Below are positions 1 through 6,119 of a stretch of DNA of 6,289 nt, piece by piece. Every line of letters begins with the position of its first letter. Position 1 is the first letter of the stretch. The stretch lies in contig JASHVU010000421.1 in the NCBI GenBank assembly GCA_030044455.1, forward strand, positions 1 through 6,289. The letters are read 5' to 3'. The position numbers and the translations under genes were made by a program. Source of the stretch: Acidobacteriaceae bacterium. GTDB lineage: Bacteria > Acidobacteriota > Terriglobia > Terriglobales > Acidobacteriaceae. Below the pieces are notes generated by a model, which had not been told where the DNA came from, ran no database searches, and worked only from the letters and a program-made list of their open reading frames with translations.

Positions 1-2367
1 GGAGCCAACACGGCGATTTTTCTGCTGACGTGGTCGATCGTCCTCAGGAGCCTGCCAGTGCCGCATCCTGACGAGCTGGTGCGATACACGTTTCGCAAGG
101 GCGAGAGCGAGATCGGGCTCACGTATCGGCAATATGAAGCGATCAGTAAGCGGCAACGTGCATTGAGCAGCATGTTCGCATGGGACAAGAGCGAAGCGAC
201 ATTGCGCATCGGCAGCCAGGCAAGCAAGGTTCCGATCGCCTTCGCCACCGGTTCCATCTTTAGCACGCTCGAGCTGCGCCCGGCTGCGGGGCGGGGATTT
301 GCCCCGAATGCGGGAGAACCCGGCGTCGCGCTCGTGCCCGAAGCGCTGCTGTCATACGACTACTGGATGCAGCAATTCCATGGAGACCCGGGTGTGATCG
401 GCCGGGTCCTCGACATTGAGAAGACGAGCGCGACCATTGTCGGAGTGCTGCCGCGAGGATTCGATGGGGTCAGCGCAGATCAACACGTGGATGTGATGCT
501 GCCGTTGTCGTTTGAGCGCACGATGGATGGAAAGAACGCGATGATCGACCAGCAGGGATCTTTCTGGCTGACGGTGATGGGCCGGCTGCGGACGGGTGAA
601 ACGCTCCAAAACGCGCAGGCCAATCTGGCGGCGATCGATAAGCAGATCAGCGACGAAGCGGACCCAAAGCATATGTTCCTGTTGAGCGGTTTCTTTGCGG
701 ACTACAAGCTGGGCCTTGAGTCAGGGCGGGGCGGCCGTTCCTGGCTGCGGTGGAAATATGAAAAGCCGCTGCTGGCGCTGGAAATACTGTGCTGCCTGAT
801 GATGCTGCTCTGCGCAGTCAACGTGGCGCTGTTGATTGTGTCGCGCGTAACCGGACGGCTGCATGAGTTTGCCATGCGCAATGCGCTGGGGGCGAGCCGC
901 GGCCGGCTGATGGCGCAGGTGATGACCGAGACCCTGATTCTGGGTGCGTGCGGGCTGGCCGGCGGCGCCCTGCTGGGATGGGAGCTGGCAAGAGTGCTGG
1001 TAGGCATGATTACCGATCCGGGTTCGACTGCGCAGCTGAAGCTCGATGCGGGCATGGTGGTGTTTGCATTTACGGCGGCCGTCAGCCTGGGCACCGCTCT
1101 CGCGGCTGGCGTTTGGCCGGCGTGGAGGGCTTCGCAGACCGCGCCTGCCCGGGATCTGAAGCAGGGCGTCAACAGCAGTTCGTCGCACAGGATGGGGCGA
1201 TGGATCATTCCGGTGCAGGTGGCGCTGGGGCTGGTGCTGCTGAACACAGCGCTGCTGATGGCGAGCACACTGATGGCGTATCTCAGGCAGAGCTCCGGAT
1301 TCAACGCAGGACATACCGTACTGGCCGATCTGCAGCTCGAGAATGCCGCCGTGAGCGAGACGAATGCGCCTACGCGAGCTACCGGATTTCTGCACCAGGT
1401 TGAGAGCGCCCCCGGCGTTGAAGCCGCAGCGTTGATGACCATGGCGCCGATCAACGGCGGTTTCTCAGTGGGCGACTATTACACGCGCGACTCAGCAGGG
1501 AATCTGCACGTGAACAAACAGCTATGGCCGGAGTCGATTTCAGAGAGTTATTTCAACGTATTAGGCACCCGGATCATTGAGGGCCGCGGCTTTGCGGCGG
1601 CTGATGAATCGGGGGACAAAGTTTGCATACTGAGCGCCCAGGCAGCGAAGTTTTTCTTCCCGGGCCAGGACCCGCTGGGCAAATACCTGAACGCCGGCGA
1701 TGGAACCGAAAAAGAAAAGGAAAGCTACCGGGTCGTGGGTGTCGCCGAGGATGCGCGCATGTCGTCACTGCTCGAGCCTGCGCCGCTGGCTGCCTATTTT
1801 CAAATTGGGCGGGTCAGCGGGTTGAGCTTTCAATACACCACGATTGCCGTGCGCGCGGAAAACGCGGGCCTGGGCGCGGACACGCTTCGCAATGTTTATG
1901 CGCGAAGTTTTCCAGGGGCGCCGCAGCCGCGGATATGGAAATTCAGCGACGCCATCGCCTACGACTTGAGCCGGCAGCGGCTGCTTTCGGGCGTGTCGGG
2001 CGGGTTTGCGCTGCTGGCGCTCACGCTGGTTGCGACGGGGTTGTATGGGATTCTGGGCCGAACGGTGACGGAGCGGCGGCGGGAGATCGGCATCAGGATG
2101 GCGCTGGGCGCAGAACGGCGGCAGATTGTGGCGGCGCTGGCGAAATCGGCGGCACTGCGCGTAGGCGTGGGCGTGGTGGCCGGAGCGCTGCTGGCCGCGG
2201 CTGGTGGCAGATTGGTGCGATCACTGCTTTACGGCGTGACCCCGGGCAATCCCTGGGTGGCTCTCGCCACTCTGGCGCTGCTGGTCGCAGTGCTCGGGCT
2301 TGCATTCGTGTTTCCGGCCGGTCGGGCGGCGTCTGTCAATCCCATGGAGGCGATTCGCGAAGAGTAG
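1..2367 (+). CDS. ADOP-family FtsX/MacB-like ABC permease, 5'-truncated by window edge
   Basis: The reading frame is open from base 1, where it encodes GANTAIF, a signature near the end of the first membrane segment in MacB/ADOP permeases. The gene therefore starts upstream, and the GTG at 58 is internal. 788 residues are visible. Order: end of TM1 (nt 1-57); first periplasmic MacB_PCD-like domain (about 58-760); three-TM FtsX block (about 770-1150) with MRNALGAS near 870-900 and PAWRAS near 1120; a further TM (about 1200-1280); second periplasmic domain (about 1300-1970); second FtsX block (about 1980-2355) with IRMALGAE near 2092-2115 and PAGRAASVNPMEAIREE at the end. The duplicated halves and the absence of Walker motifs fit ADOP, which is abundant in Acidobacteria. 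In MacB-like proteins such permeases pass mechanical force across the inner membrane; the substrate here is unknown. No ATPase gene is visible next to it. Confidence 0.94.
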   Translation, partial: GANTAIFLLTWSIVLRSLPVPHPDELVRYTFRKGESEIGLTYRQYEAISKRQRALSSMFAWDKSEATLRIGSQASKVPIAFATGSIFSTLELRPAAGRGFAPNAGEPGVALVPEALLSYDYWMQQFHGDPGVIGRVLDIEKTSATIVGVLPRGFDGVSADQHVDVMLPLSFERTMDGKNAMIDQQGSFWLTVMGRLRTGETLQNAQANLAAIDKQISDEADPKHMFLLSGFFADYKLGLESGRGGRSWLRWKYEKPLLALEILCCLMMLLCAVNVALLIVSRVTGRLHEFAMRNALGASRGRLMAQVMTETLILGACGLAGGALLGWELARVLVGMITDPGSTAQLKLDAGMVVFAFTAAVSLGTALAAGVWPAWRASQTAPARDLKQGVNSSSSHRMGRWIIPVQVALGLVLLNTALLMASTLMAYLRQSSGFNAGHTVLADLQLENAAVSETNAPTRATGFLHQVESAPGVEAAALMTMAPINGGFSVGDYYTRDSAGNLHVNKQLWPESISESYFNVLGTRIIEGRGFAAADESGDKVCILSAQAAKFFFPGQDPLGKYLNAGDGTEKEKESYRVVGVAEDARMSSLLEPAPLAAYFQIGRVSGLSFQYTTIAVRAENAGLGADTLRNVYARSFPGAPQPRIWKFSDAIAYDLSRQRLLSGVSGGFALLALTLVATGLYGILGRTVTERRREIGIRMALGAERRQIVAALAKSAALRVGVGVVAGALLAAAGGRLVRSLLYGVTPGNPWVALATLALLVAVLGLAFVFPAGRAASVNPMEAIREE

Positions 2368-2410
2368 CGAGGCTAGCGCTGATCACGCCGGTAGCTTGGC
2401 GGAGTTCGTG

Positions 2411-2453
2411 GTTCCCACCCTTCGAGCTGGGAAGCGCTCGAAGCATGGGGAAA
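2411..2453. repeat. Palindromic element, copy A
   Basis: This imperfect palindrome lies between the permease stop and the next gene. The inner stem CTTCGAGC (2420-2427) pairs perfectly with GCTCGAAG (2436-2443) around an 8-nt loop. After a 2x2 mismatch, CCCA (2414-2417) pairs with TGGG (2446-2449). Read on the minus strand its outer parts are GGGTTTCCCCA and TGGGAA, resembling the edges of the palindromes at 3124-3158 and 5114-5150. There is no T-tract, so it is not a classical intrinsic terminator, although it could stabilise the permease mRNA 3' end. Grouping it as a REP-like element is inference. Confidence 0.6.
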
Positions 2454-2479
2454 CCCAACTTTGCCAGAGCAGCCGGGTT

Positions 2480-3103
2480 ATGATTGCCGCAATGCGATTG
2501 CCTGCGGCAGACCGCGAATTGGTGCAGATTATGGATGCTTCGCTCGCCCGTGCGGCGGAGCAGGCGGGCGATTGGCTTGTGTGCCGGGCGGGATGTACGC
2601 AATGCTGCTACGGGGCCTTCGCCATCAACCAGCTCGATGTGGCGCGGCTGCGAGCCGGGATGAAGGCATTGCATGCAGCCGAGCCAATGAGAGCCGAGGC
2701 AATCGAAGAGCGGGCTCGGGCTTGGATCGGCGAGTATGGCGCGGAGTTCCCCGGAAACCGGGAGACGGGCCGGTTGGGCAACAGCGACGAGGAGCGCGGA
2801 CGGTTTGAGGAGTTTGCGACTGACGCGGCATGCCCGGCGCTCGACCCGGCCACTGGATTGTGCGGCGTGTATGAATGGCGGCCGATGACTTGCCGTGTGT
2901 TCGGCCCTCCCGTTCGGATGGAAGGCGAAGAGGGCGTCGAGGGGCTGGGCCATTGCGAGCTGTGCTTCAACGGAGCGACGCCGGAGCAGGTGGCTGCGTG
3001 CGAGATGCCGGTTCCGCACGAGCTTGAGGCGAAGCTGCTTCAGGAGCTCGACATGGAGGGCGAGACGGTGGTGGCCTGGGCGCTGGTGAGAGACAGCCAG
3101 TAG
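2480..3103 (+). CDS. YkgJ-family cysteine-cluster protein (putative Zn/Fe-S binding)
   Basis: 207 residues. The cysteines are arranged as in the YkgJ/UPF0153 (CxxCxxCC) family: C35-x3-C39-x2-C42-C43 in CRAGCTQCCYG, then C118, C128 and C138 in the typical segment CPALDPATGLCGVYEWRP followed by MTCRVFG, and a third group C159-x2-C162 and C174. The family is thought to coordinate zinc or an iron-sulfur cluster; no reaction is established. The protein lacks a signal peptide and membrane segments, so it is probably cytosolic. The start is uncertain: the frame is open further upstream, but similarity begins near the ATG at 2480. A second ATG at 2492 is possible, and neither has a strong Shine-Dalgarno. 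The spacer to the permease is 112 bp and carries palindrome A, so co-transcription is possible but not shown. Confidence 0.88.
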   Translation: MIAAMRLPAADRELVQIMDASLARAAEQAGDWLVCRAGCTQCCYGAFAINQLDVARLRAGMKALHAAEPMRAEAIEERARAWIGEYGAEFPGNRETGRLGNSDEERGRFEEFATDAACPALDPATGLCGVYEWRPMTCRVFGPPVRMEGEEGVEGLGHCELCFNGATPEQVAACEMPVPHELEAKLLQELDMEGETVVAWALVRDSQ

Positions 3104-3115
3104 CCAATAGCCAGT
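3095..3115 (+). repeat. Three tandem heptamers AGCCA(G/A)T across the stop codon
   Basis: Three consecutive 7-mers, AGCCAGT, AGCCAAT and AGCCAGT, followed by AGG. They span the last codons and TAG stop (3101-3103) of the YkgJ-type gene. Because 7 is not a multiple of 3, each unit shifts frame, and one TAG falls at each junction. This is a short array and could be simple slippage. It resembles in form the heptanucleotide STRR repeats known from cyanobacteria, but the unit differs. Confidence 0.6.
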
Positions 3116-3123
3116 AGGTGAGC

Positions 3124-3158
3124 GGGTGCCCCCGGTCTCGATTTTGAGACCGGGGAAA
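3124..3158. repeat. Palindromic element, copy B (perfect 10-bp hairpin between convergent genes)
   Basis: CCCCGGTCTC (3130-3139) pairs perfectly with GAGACCGGGG (3146-3155) around the loop GATTTT. It is preceded by GGGTGC and followed by AAA. It lies 20 bp after the YkgJ-type stop and about 45 bp beyond the end of the convergent TonB-family gene, where a bidirectional stop would be expected. No U-tract follows the stem on either strand, so intrinsic termination would be unusual. Its edges (GGGTGCCCCC and GGGGAA) are the same as those of the palindrome inside alr, read on the opposite strand. Confidence 0.72.
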
Positions 3159-3160
3159 TC

Positions 3161-3179
3161 ACGGTGCACGCTCCACCGT
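3161..3179. other. Small hairpin ACGGTG/CACCGT
   Basis: A perfect 6-bp inverted repeat with a 7-nt loop, directly after palindrome B and just beyond the 3' end of the TonB-family gene. It could help end or protect either convergent transcript. There is no T-tract, and a stem this short can occur by chance. Confidence 0.3.
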
Positions 3180-3202
3180 CCCCCGTTCGCTGTCCACGTC
3201 TT

Positions 3203-3844
3203 TCACGAATCGGCGATCGGGTAGCTCTGATCGAACGGGAAGATCAGCTCATCCTCAGTTGGGACGGCTGTGCCGTTGAGTGTGGCGGGGTGAAAGCGCC
3301 AGGTCTTGACGGTCGAGAGCACAAGCTGGTCGAGCGCGTTGCCGATGCCTTTGACCAGCGTGGCCTCAAGCACGTCTCCGGTTGCGCTCACCTTGACATC
3401 CACAATCACCTGCTGGCTGTTAGCCGGCAGAAGCGAGCGGTCGATGACGGGCGGCCGCGGCGAGAATACCGGGAATGCGGGATCGGCGCTCTGAGCGTCG
3501 ACGCTGTTGCCGGCAACGGGATCGTGCTTGGCTGAGGGACGATGGCCGGCGGGCGTTGGGGGCGCCATATAGGCGACACGATCGGAGGTTTGGATCGTAG
3601 GCTGATTTGGAGGTGGCGGAGTCACCTTGCGCCCGTAGGGCTTGGGTGACGGTTTTACCTTATTCGAACCGCCAGGAGTGTATAGCATGGCGGGATAGAA
3701 CTTGAGCGGTGTCTCGGCCACCACCCGCTGCTGCCGCAACTTCTGCACCACCTGGAGCGTGATCACCAGCAGCACAAGATGAATGGCCAGCGAGACGGCA
3801 AGGAACCGGGCTCGTCTCTTCCGGATTGAGTCCAATAGCTGCAA
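3203..3844 (-). CDS. TonB-family energy transducer protein
   Basis: 213 residues. A basic N-terminus (RKRRAR) is followed by one membrane segment at about 13-33 (FLAVSLAIHLVLLVITL), making it a type II anchored inner-membrane protein. Ser18 and His22 keep the S-x3-H spacing of the functional Ser16/His20 pair in E. coli TonB. A proline-rich periplasmic linker (about 55-140) leads to a TonB C-terminal domain (about 145-202) with VIVDVKVSATGDV and WRFHPATLNG. Such proteins couple the proton motive force to outer-membrane receptors through ExbB/ExbD, neither of which is in this window. The start is TTG at 3844, with the purine-rich AAAGAGGG just upstream on the coding strand (3848-3855). A second in-frame TTG three codons later is an alternative with wider spacing. 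It is divergent from alr and convergent with the YkgJ-type gene. Confidence 0.9.
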   Translation of the reverse strand: MQLLDSIRKRRARFLAVSLAIHLVLLVITLQVVQKLRQQRVVAETPLKFYPAMLYTPGGSNKVKPSPKPYGRKVTPPPPNQPTIQTSDRVAYMAPPTPAGHRPSAKHDPVAGNSVDAQSADPAFPVFSPRPPVIDRSLLPANSQQVIVDVKVSATGDVLEATLVKGIGNALDQLVLSTVKTWRFHPATLNGTAVPTEDELIFPFDQSYPIADS

Positions 3845-3847
3845 ATT

Positions 3848-3855
3848 CCCTCTTT
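3848..3855 (-). promoter_or_regulatory. Ribosome binding site of the TonB-family gene
   Basis: The coding strand reads AAAGAGGG, then AAT, then TTG. The GAGG core sits 4 nt before the TTG at 3844, or about 13 nt before the TTG at 3835. It supports initiation in this area without deciding between the two starts. Confidence 0.45.
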
Positions 3856-3909
3856 CATCCAGGCCGTGTATTTGTATGGACGCAACAAGGGCGATTGGGG
3901 ATGGTGCGA

Positions 3910-3928
3910 ATTGGATATGAAATCCAAT
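3910..3928. promoter_or_regulatory. Inverted repeat ATTGGAT-N5-ATCCAAT, possible operator
   Basis: A perfect 7-bp inverted repeat with a 5-nt spacer, near the middle of the 145-bp region between the divergent TonB-family and alr starts. An operator for either or both genes would sit here. No regulator family is recognised, and no convincing -35/-10 pair could be assigned in this spacer. The regulatory role is inference. Confidence 0.35.
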
Positions 3929-3978
3929 GCAGCGGTCCGCACGCCCAGTGTGACACGGATCCCGAGAATCGCGGCGTT

Positions 3979-3991
3979 AAACTTGAAGTTT
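3979..3991. promoter_or_regulatory. Palindrome AAACTT-G-AAGTTT over the alr start
   Basis: A perfect 6-bp inverted repeat with a single central base. Its right arm covers the first two bases of the TTG start codon (3990-3992). It also contains the only purine-rich stretch (GAAG) that could serve as ribosome binding site. It could be a protein-binding site; a 1-nt loop prevents a normal RNA hairpin. It may be chance. Confidence 0.25.
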
Positions 3992-5267
3992 GAATCGTCC
4001 CATACCAACGCGCCCCTGCTGGGTTGAGATTTCGACCCAGGCTCTCGAAGAAAACCTGCGCTTCCTCGAGAAGCTGGCCGAACCCCACGCCGAAGTTCTG
4101 GCCGTGTTAAAGGCCAACGCCTACGGACACGGGCTGGCGATCTGCGCACCGGCAGTGGTGCGGGCGGGCGGCCGATGGCTGGGCGTGAACAGCGTGGAGG
4201 AGGGCGCGGCAGCGCGGACGGTTTGTCCGGCAAATTCAGATCGTGCCCCGCACATTCTCGTGATTGGCGGCGTGTTCACCGGCCAGGGCGAGGCGGTCAT
4301 CCACCACGCGCTGACGCCGGTGATCTGGGAACCGTGGCAGTTGGACGAGCTGGAGAACGCAGCCCGCCAAACGGGGATTGCGGCGGGATCGCTGCCGGTG
4401 CATCTTGAGATCGACACCGGCATGAGCCGGCAGGGCGTTAACCCGGCGGAAGTGGCTACGATTCTGGCGCGAATCACGCCCGCATCGCCGTTGCGGCTCG
4501 AAGCCGTGATGACCCACCTGTTCGCGGCCGATGAGACGGACGGTCGCGTGAACGCGGAACAACTGGCGCGGCTCGACGAGACGCTGAACCGCATTGAGCT
4601 GGCCGGTCAGTTTGCCGAGTGGCTGAACGTGGGCAGCTCGGTGGCACTGCTTTCAGGGCAGGCGCGCACAGTTGCCGGGATGGCAGCCAGGCACGGCATG
4701 AAGGCCATGCTGCGGCCAGGGCTGGCGCTTTATGGGGTGGTTCCCCGCTTCGATCCTGGTTTTGGGCCGGAATTTGAAGCCGCGGAGCCGGAGGAATTCG
4801 TGGCCGCGCGCCAGACGCTAAGGCCGGTTCTCGAGTGGAAGTCGCAGGTGGTGGGTGTGCGGCAGGTTGAAGCCGGAGCGACGGTTGGCTACAAAGGCAC
4901 ATTTGTAGCTACTGAGCCGATGAAGCTGGCGCTGGTGGCCGTTGGATATGCGGATGGATTGGACCGCAAGCTCGGCAACCGATTCAGCCTGTTGGTACGC
5001 GGCCAACGTGCGCCGGTCGTGGGCCGCGTGAGCATGGATCAGACGGTGATCGATGTGACGGAGATTGAGGGCGTTAAAGCGGGAGATGAAGTTGTGATTC
5101 TGGGCGCGCAGCCTTCCCCTGTCCCCAAATGCGAGGGACAGGGGGCACCCGATGAGGAGCGGATCACTGCGTACGATCACGCCGATGCGACGGGGACGAT
5201 TCCGTGGGAGGTATTTACGCGGATCGGGGCGCGGGTGGAGAGGAGGGCCGTGAACGGTCGACAGTGA
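3990..5267 (+). CDS. alr: Alanine racemase (PLP-dependent)
   Basis: 425 residues, somewhat longer than the usual 360-390. It interconverts L- and D-alanine in the cytosol, supplying D-alanine for peptidoglycan. Visible are the PLP-lysine motif VLKANAYGHG (Lys41), HLEIDTGMSRQG (139-149), EAVMTHLFAADE (171-182), the phosphate-site region NVGSSVAL (213-220), LRPGLALYG (241-249, Arg242 matching the PLP-nitrogen arginine), VGYKGTF, the second catalytic tyrosine in VGYADG (Tyr320), GRVSMDQ (345-351) and TGTIPWEVFTRIG near the C-terminus. The start is TTG: an in-frame TGA lies at 3984-3986, and no later start precedes Lys41. Residues 375-387 (PSPVPKCEGQGAP) are encoded by a perfect palindrome and look like an insertion between GAQ and DEERITA. 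About 15-20 extra residues follow YGVVPRF (from about 254). It is probably monocistronic. Confidence 0.96.
   Translation: MNRPIPTRPCWVEISTQALEENLRFLEKLAEPHAEVLAVLKANAYGHGLAICAPAVVRAGGRWLGVNSVEEGAAARTVCPANSDRAPHILVIGGVFTGQGEAVIHHALTPVIWEPWQLDELENAARQTGIAAGSLPVHLEIDTGMSRQGVNPAEVATILARITPASPLRLEAVMTHLFAADETDGRVNAEQLARLDETLNRIELAGQFAEWLNVGSSVALLSGQARTVAGMAARHGMKAMLRPGLALYGVVPRFDPGFGPEFEAAEPEEFVAARQTLRPVLEWKSQVVGVRQVEAGATVGYKGTFVATEPMKLALVAVGYADGLDRKLGNRFSLLVRGQRAPVVGRVSMDQTVIDVTEIEGVKAGDEVVILGAQPSPVPKCEGQGAPDEERITAYDHADATGTIPWEVFTRIGARVERRAVNGRQ
5114..5150. repeat. Palindromic element, copy C, inside alr
   Basis: CCCCTGTCCC (5116-5125) pairs perfectly with GGGACAGGGG (5135-5144) around a 9-nt loop, preceded by TT and followed by GCACCC. 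On the minus strand this reads GGGTGCCCCC-stem-loop-stem-GGGGAA, with the same edges as copy B at 3124-3158 but a different inner stem. It is translated in frame within alanine racemase as residues 375-387, near the end of the C-terminal beta domain. Known racemases usually pass almost directly from the '(V/I)LLG' strand to '(D/E)E(E/R)ITA', so the extra stretch fits an inserted repeat. That comparison is from memory of the family, not an alignment. Confidence 0.7.
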
Positions 5268-5288
5268 TCAGAAGACAATGCAAAGCGA

Positions 5289-5981
5289 TCAGTTGGCCGG
5301 CGAGGCTATGTCGGACGGCGCAGCGCAGTCGCCCGGAGGATCCACCTGAGCATGGGCTCCGACGCCGGCAGAGCTCTCAACGGCGCGGATCATGGCTTCG
5401 TTGCCAATGCAGGAGTTGAGCAACATGTGGTACAGGCCGCGGGCGCACCACTCCTGCTGATAAAACTTGCGGATCACCGTGGCACGGCGTTTGTCAAAGG
5501 CGGCCAGGTGCTGCTCGGCATTCTCGGCTTGGCTGGGAAACGCGCGGGCAAACCAGTCGCGCTTGGCCTTGGATGTGGCATAGACAAACACGTGAAAACA
5601 GCCGGGATGACCGGCCAGCGCGCAGGCAGCGCCGCGGCCCACAATCACGCAATTGCCTTCACCTGCGGCCTTCAAAATCTGCTGCTTGATGATTTCGAGC
5701 ATGCGCTCGGAGTCGAAAACGTGCTCTTCACCCATGCCGAAGCTGGAGAAGGACGAGTCGTGCCAGAAGAGCTTGCCGTAGCGGTAGTACCAGGGGTCGA
5801 GGCGTTCGTCGAATCGGGCAGCGGTCTTGGGATCGACGCCTGCCGCCTTGGCGGCGCGATTGATGAGCTCCGCGTCGAGCAGGCGCCAGCCGAGCCGTTC
5901 GGCAAGATCGTGTGCAAACTCTCCCCCGCGCGAACCGTACTCGCGTTCGACGGTAATGACCCTTACCGGCGCATGCCCCAT
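5289..5981 (-). CDS. Cytidylate kinase-like family protein
   Basis: 230 residues from the ATG at 5981. It matches the cytidylate-kinase-like P-loop family (AAA_33/Cytidylate_kin2 type): VRVITVEREYGSRGGEFA (6-23) followed by LAERLGWRLLDAELI, then NCVIVGRGAACAL (110-122), FHVFVYATSKAKRDW, DKRRATVIRKFY (163-174) and YHMLLNS (184-190). The N-terminal loop is the family's REYGSGG form rather than a canonical GxxxxGK[ST] Walker A, so nucleotide kinase activity is plausible but unproven. The last 25 or so residues are Ala/Pro-rich and look unconserved. An in-frame TTG at 6014 would add 11 residues, but only the ATG has a good Shine-Dalgarno. The gene converges on alr, with 21 bp between the stops and no hairpin between them. 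It is not the housekeeping cmk by sequence pattern. Confidence 0.87.
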   Translation of the reverse strand: MGHAPVRVITVEREYGSRGGEFAHDLAERLGWRLLDAELINRAAKAAGVDPKTAARFDERLDPWYYRYGKLFWHDSSFSSFGMGEEHVFDSERMLEIIKQQILKAAGEGNCVIVGRGAACALAGHPGCFHVFVYATSKAKRDWFARAFPSQAENAEQHLAAFDKRRATVIRKFYQQEWCARGLYHMLLNSCIGNEAMIRAVESSAGVGAHAQVDPPGDCAAPSDIASPAN

Positions 5982-5991
5982 GGCGCAGATG

Positions 5992-5997
5992 ACCTCC
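5992..5997 (-). promoter_or_regulatory. Ribosome binding site GGAGGT deciding the kinase-like start
   Basis: The coding strand reads GGAGGT, then 10 nt, then ATG at 5981. This strong Shine-Dalgarno lies inside the alternative extension from TTG 6014, which has no such site upstream. It therefore favours the ATG, although the spacing is slightly long. Confidence 0.6.
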
Positions 5998-6047
5998 GCG
6001 ATTGGAGCATACAACGAAAACGCGTCGGATGGGGAGTGTACGGCATT

Positions 6048-6092
6048 TTTTCAGAAAATCGACTTTCGTAAAATACCAAACCGGGGTATCCT
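6048..6092 (+). promoter_or_regulatory. AT-rich promoter-like patch upstream of the right-edge gene
   Basis: An AT-rich island in GC-rich surroundings. One reading is TTTTCA (6048-6053), a 15-bp spacer and TAAAAT (6069-6074), with a good -10 but a short spacer. Another is TTTCGT (6064-6069), 17 bp and TATCCT (6087-6092), with good spacing but a poor -35. The patch lies between the divergent kinase-like gene and the right-edge ORF, so it may serve both. The exact boxes are uncertain. Confidence 0.35.
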
Positions 6093-6119
6093 ATTTGTGC
6101 GCATCGGGCGCACACCGGT
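6080..6119 (+). other. Stem-loop in the leader of the right-edge gene
   Basis: TGTGCGC (6096-6102) pairs perfectly with GCGCACA (6108-6114) around the loop ATCGG. ACCGG (6080-6084) can pair with CCGGT (6115-6119) to close an outer helix with an 11-nt one-sided bulge. If transcription begins just after the TAAAAT box, this would form the 5' end of an approximately 120-nt leader. It matches no riboswitch class I recognise. Confidence 0.4.

Noticed and set aside
702..1454. Long minus-strand open frame opposite the permease
   Set aside because: It is antisense to a clearly conserved coding sequence, has no recognisable domain and reflects GC-rich codon bias.
58..2367. Starting the permease at the GTG at 58
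   Set aside because: The same frame upstream encodes GANTAIF, a conserved part of the protein, so the start lies outside the window.
3130..3155. Classical rho-independent terminator
   Set aside because: The stem is perfect but neither strand has a T-tract after it; annotated as a palindromic repeat instead.
3763..4233. Minus-strand open frame overlapping the TonB-family and alr starts
   Set aside because: It overlaps two well-supported genes and its Pro/Arg-rich translation resembles nothing known.
5289..6014. TTG start at 6014 for the kinase-like gene
   Set aside because: No Shine-Dalgarno precedes it, while the ATG at 5981 has GGAGGT and places the conserved VRVITVEREYG close to the N-terminus, as is usual in the family.
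6046..6059. T6 run with TTTTC-A-GAAAA as a terminator
   Set aside because: The small inverted repeat is A/T only and no GC-rich stem precedes the T-run in the right orientation; a promoter reading is more likely.
5352..6071. Plus-strand 239-codon frame opposite the kinase-like gene
   Set aside because: The minus strand shows clear family motifs; this frame is its antisense shadow.
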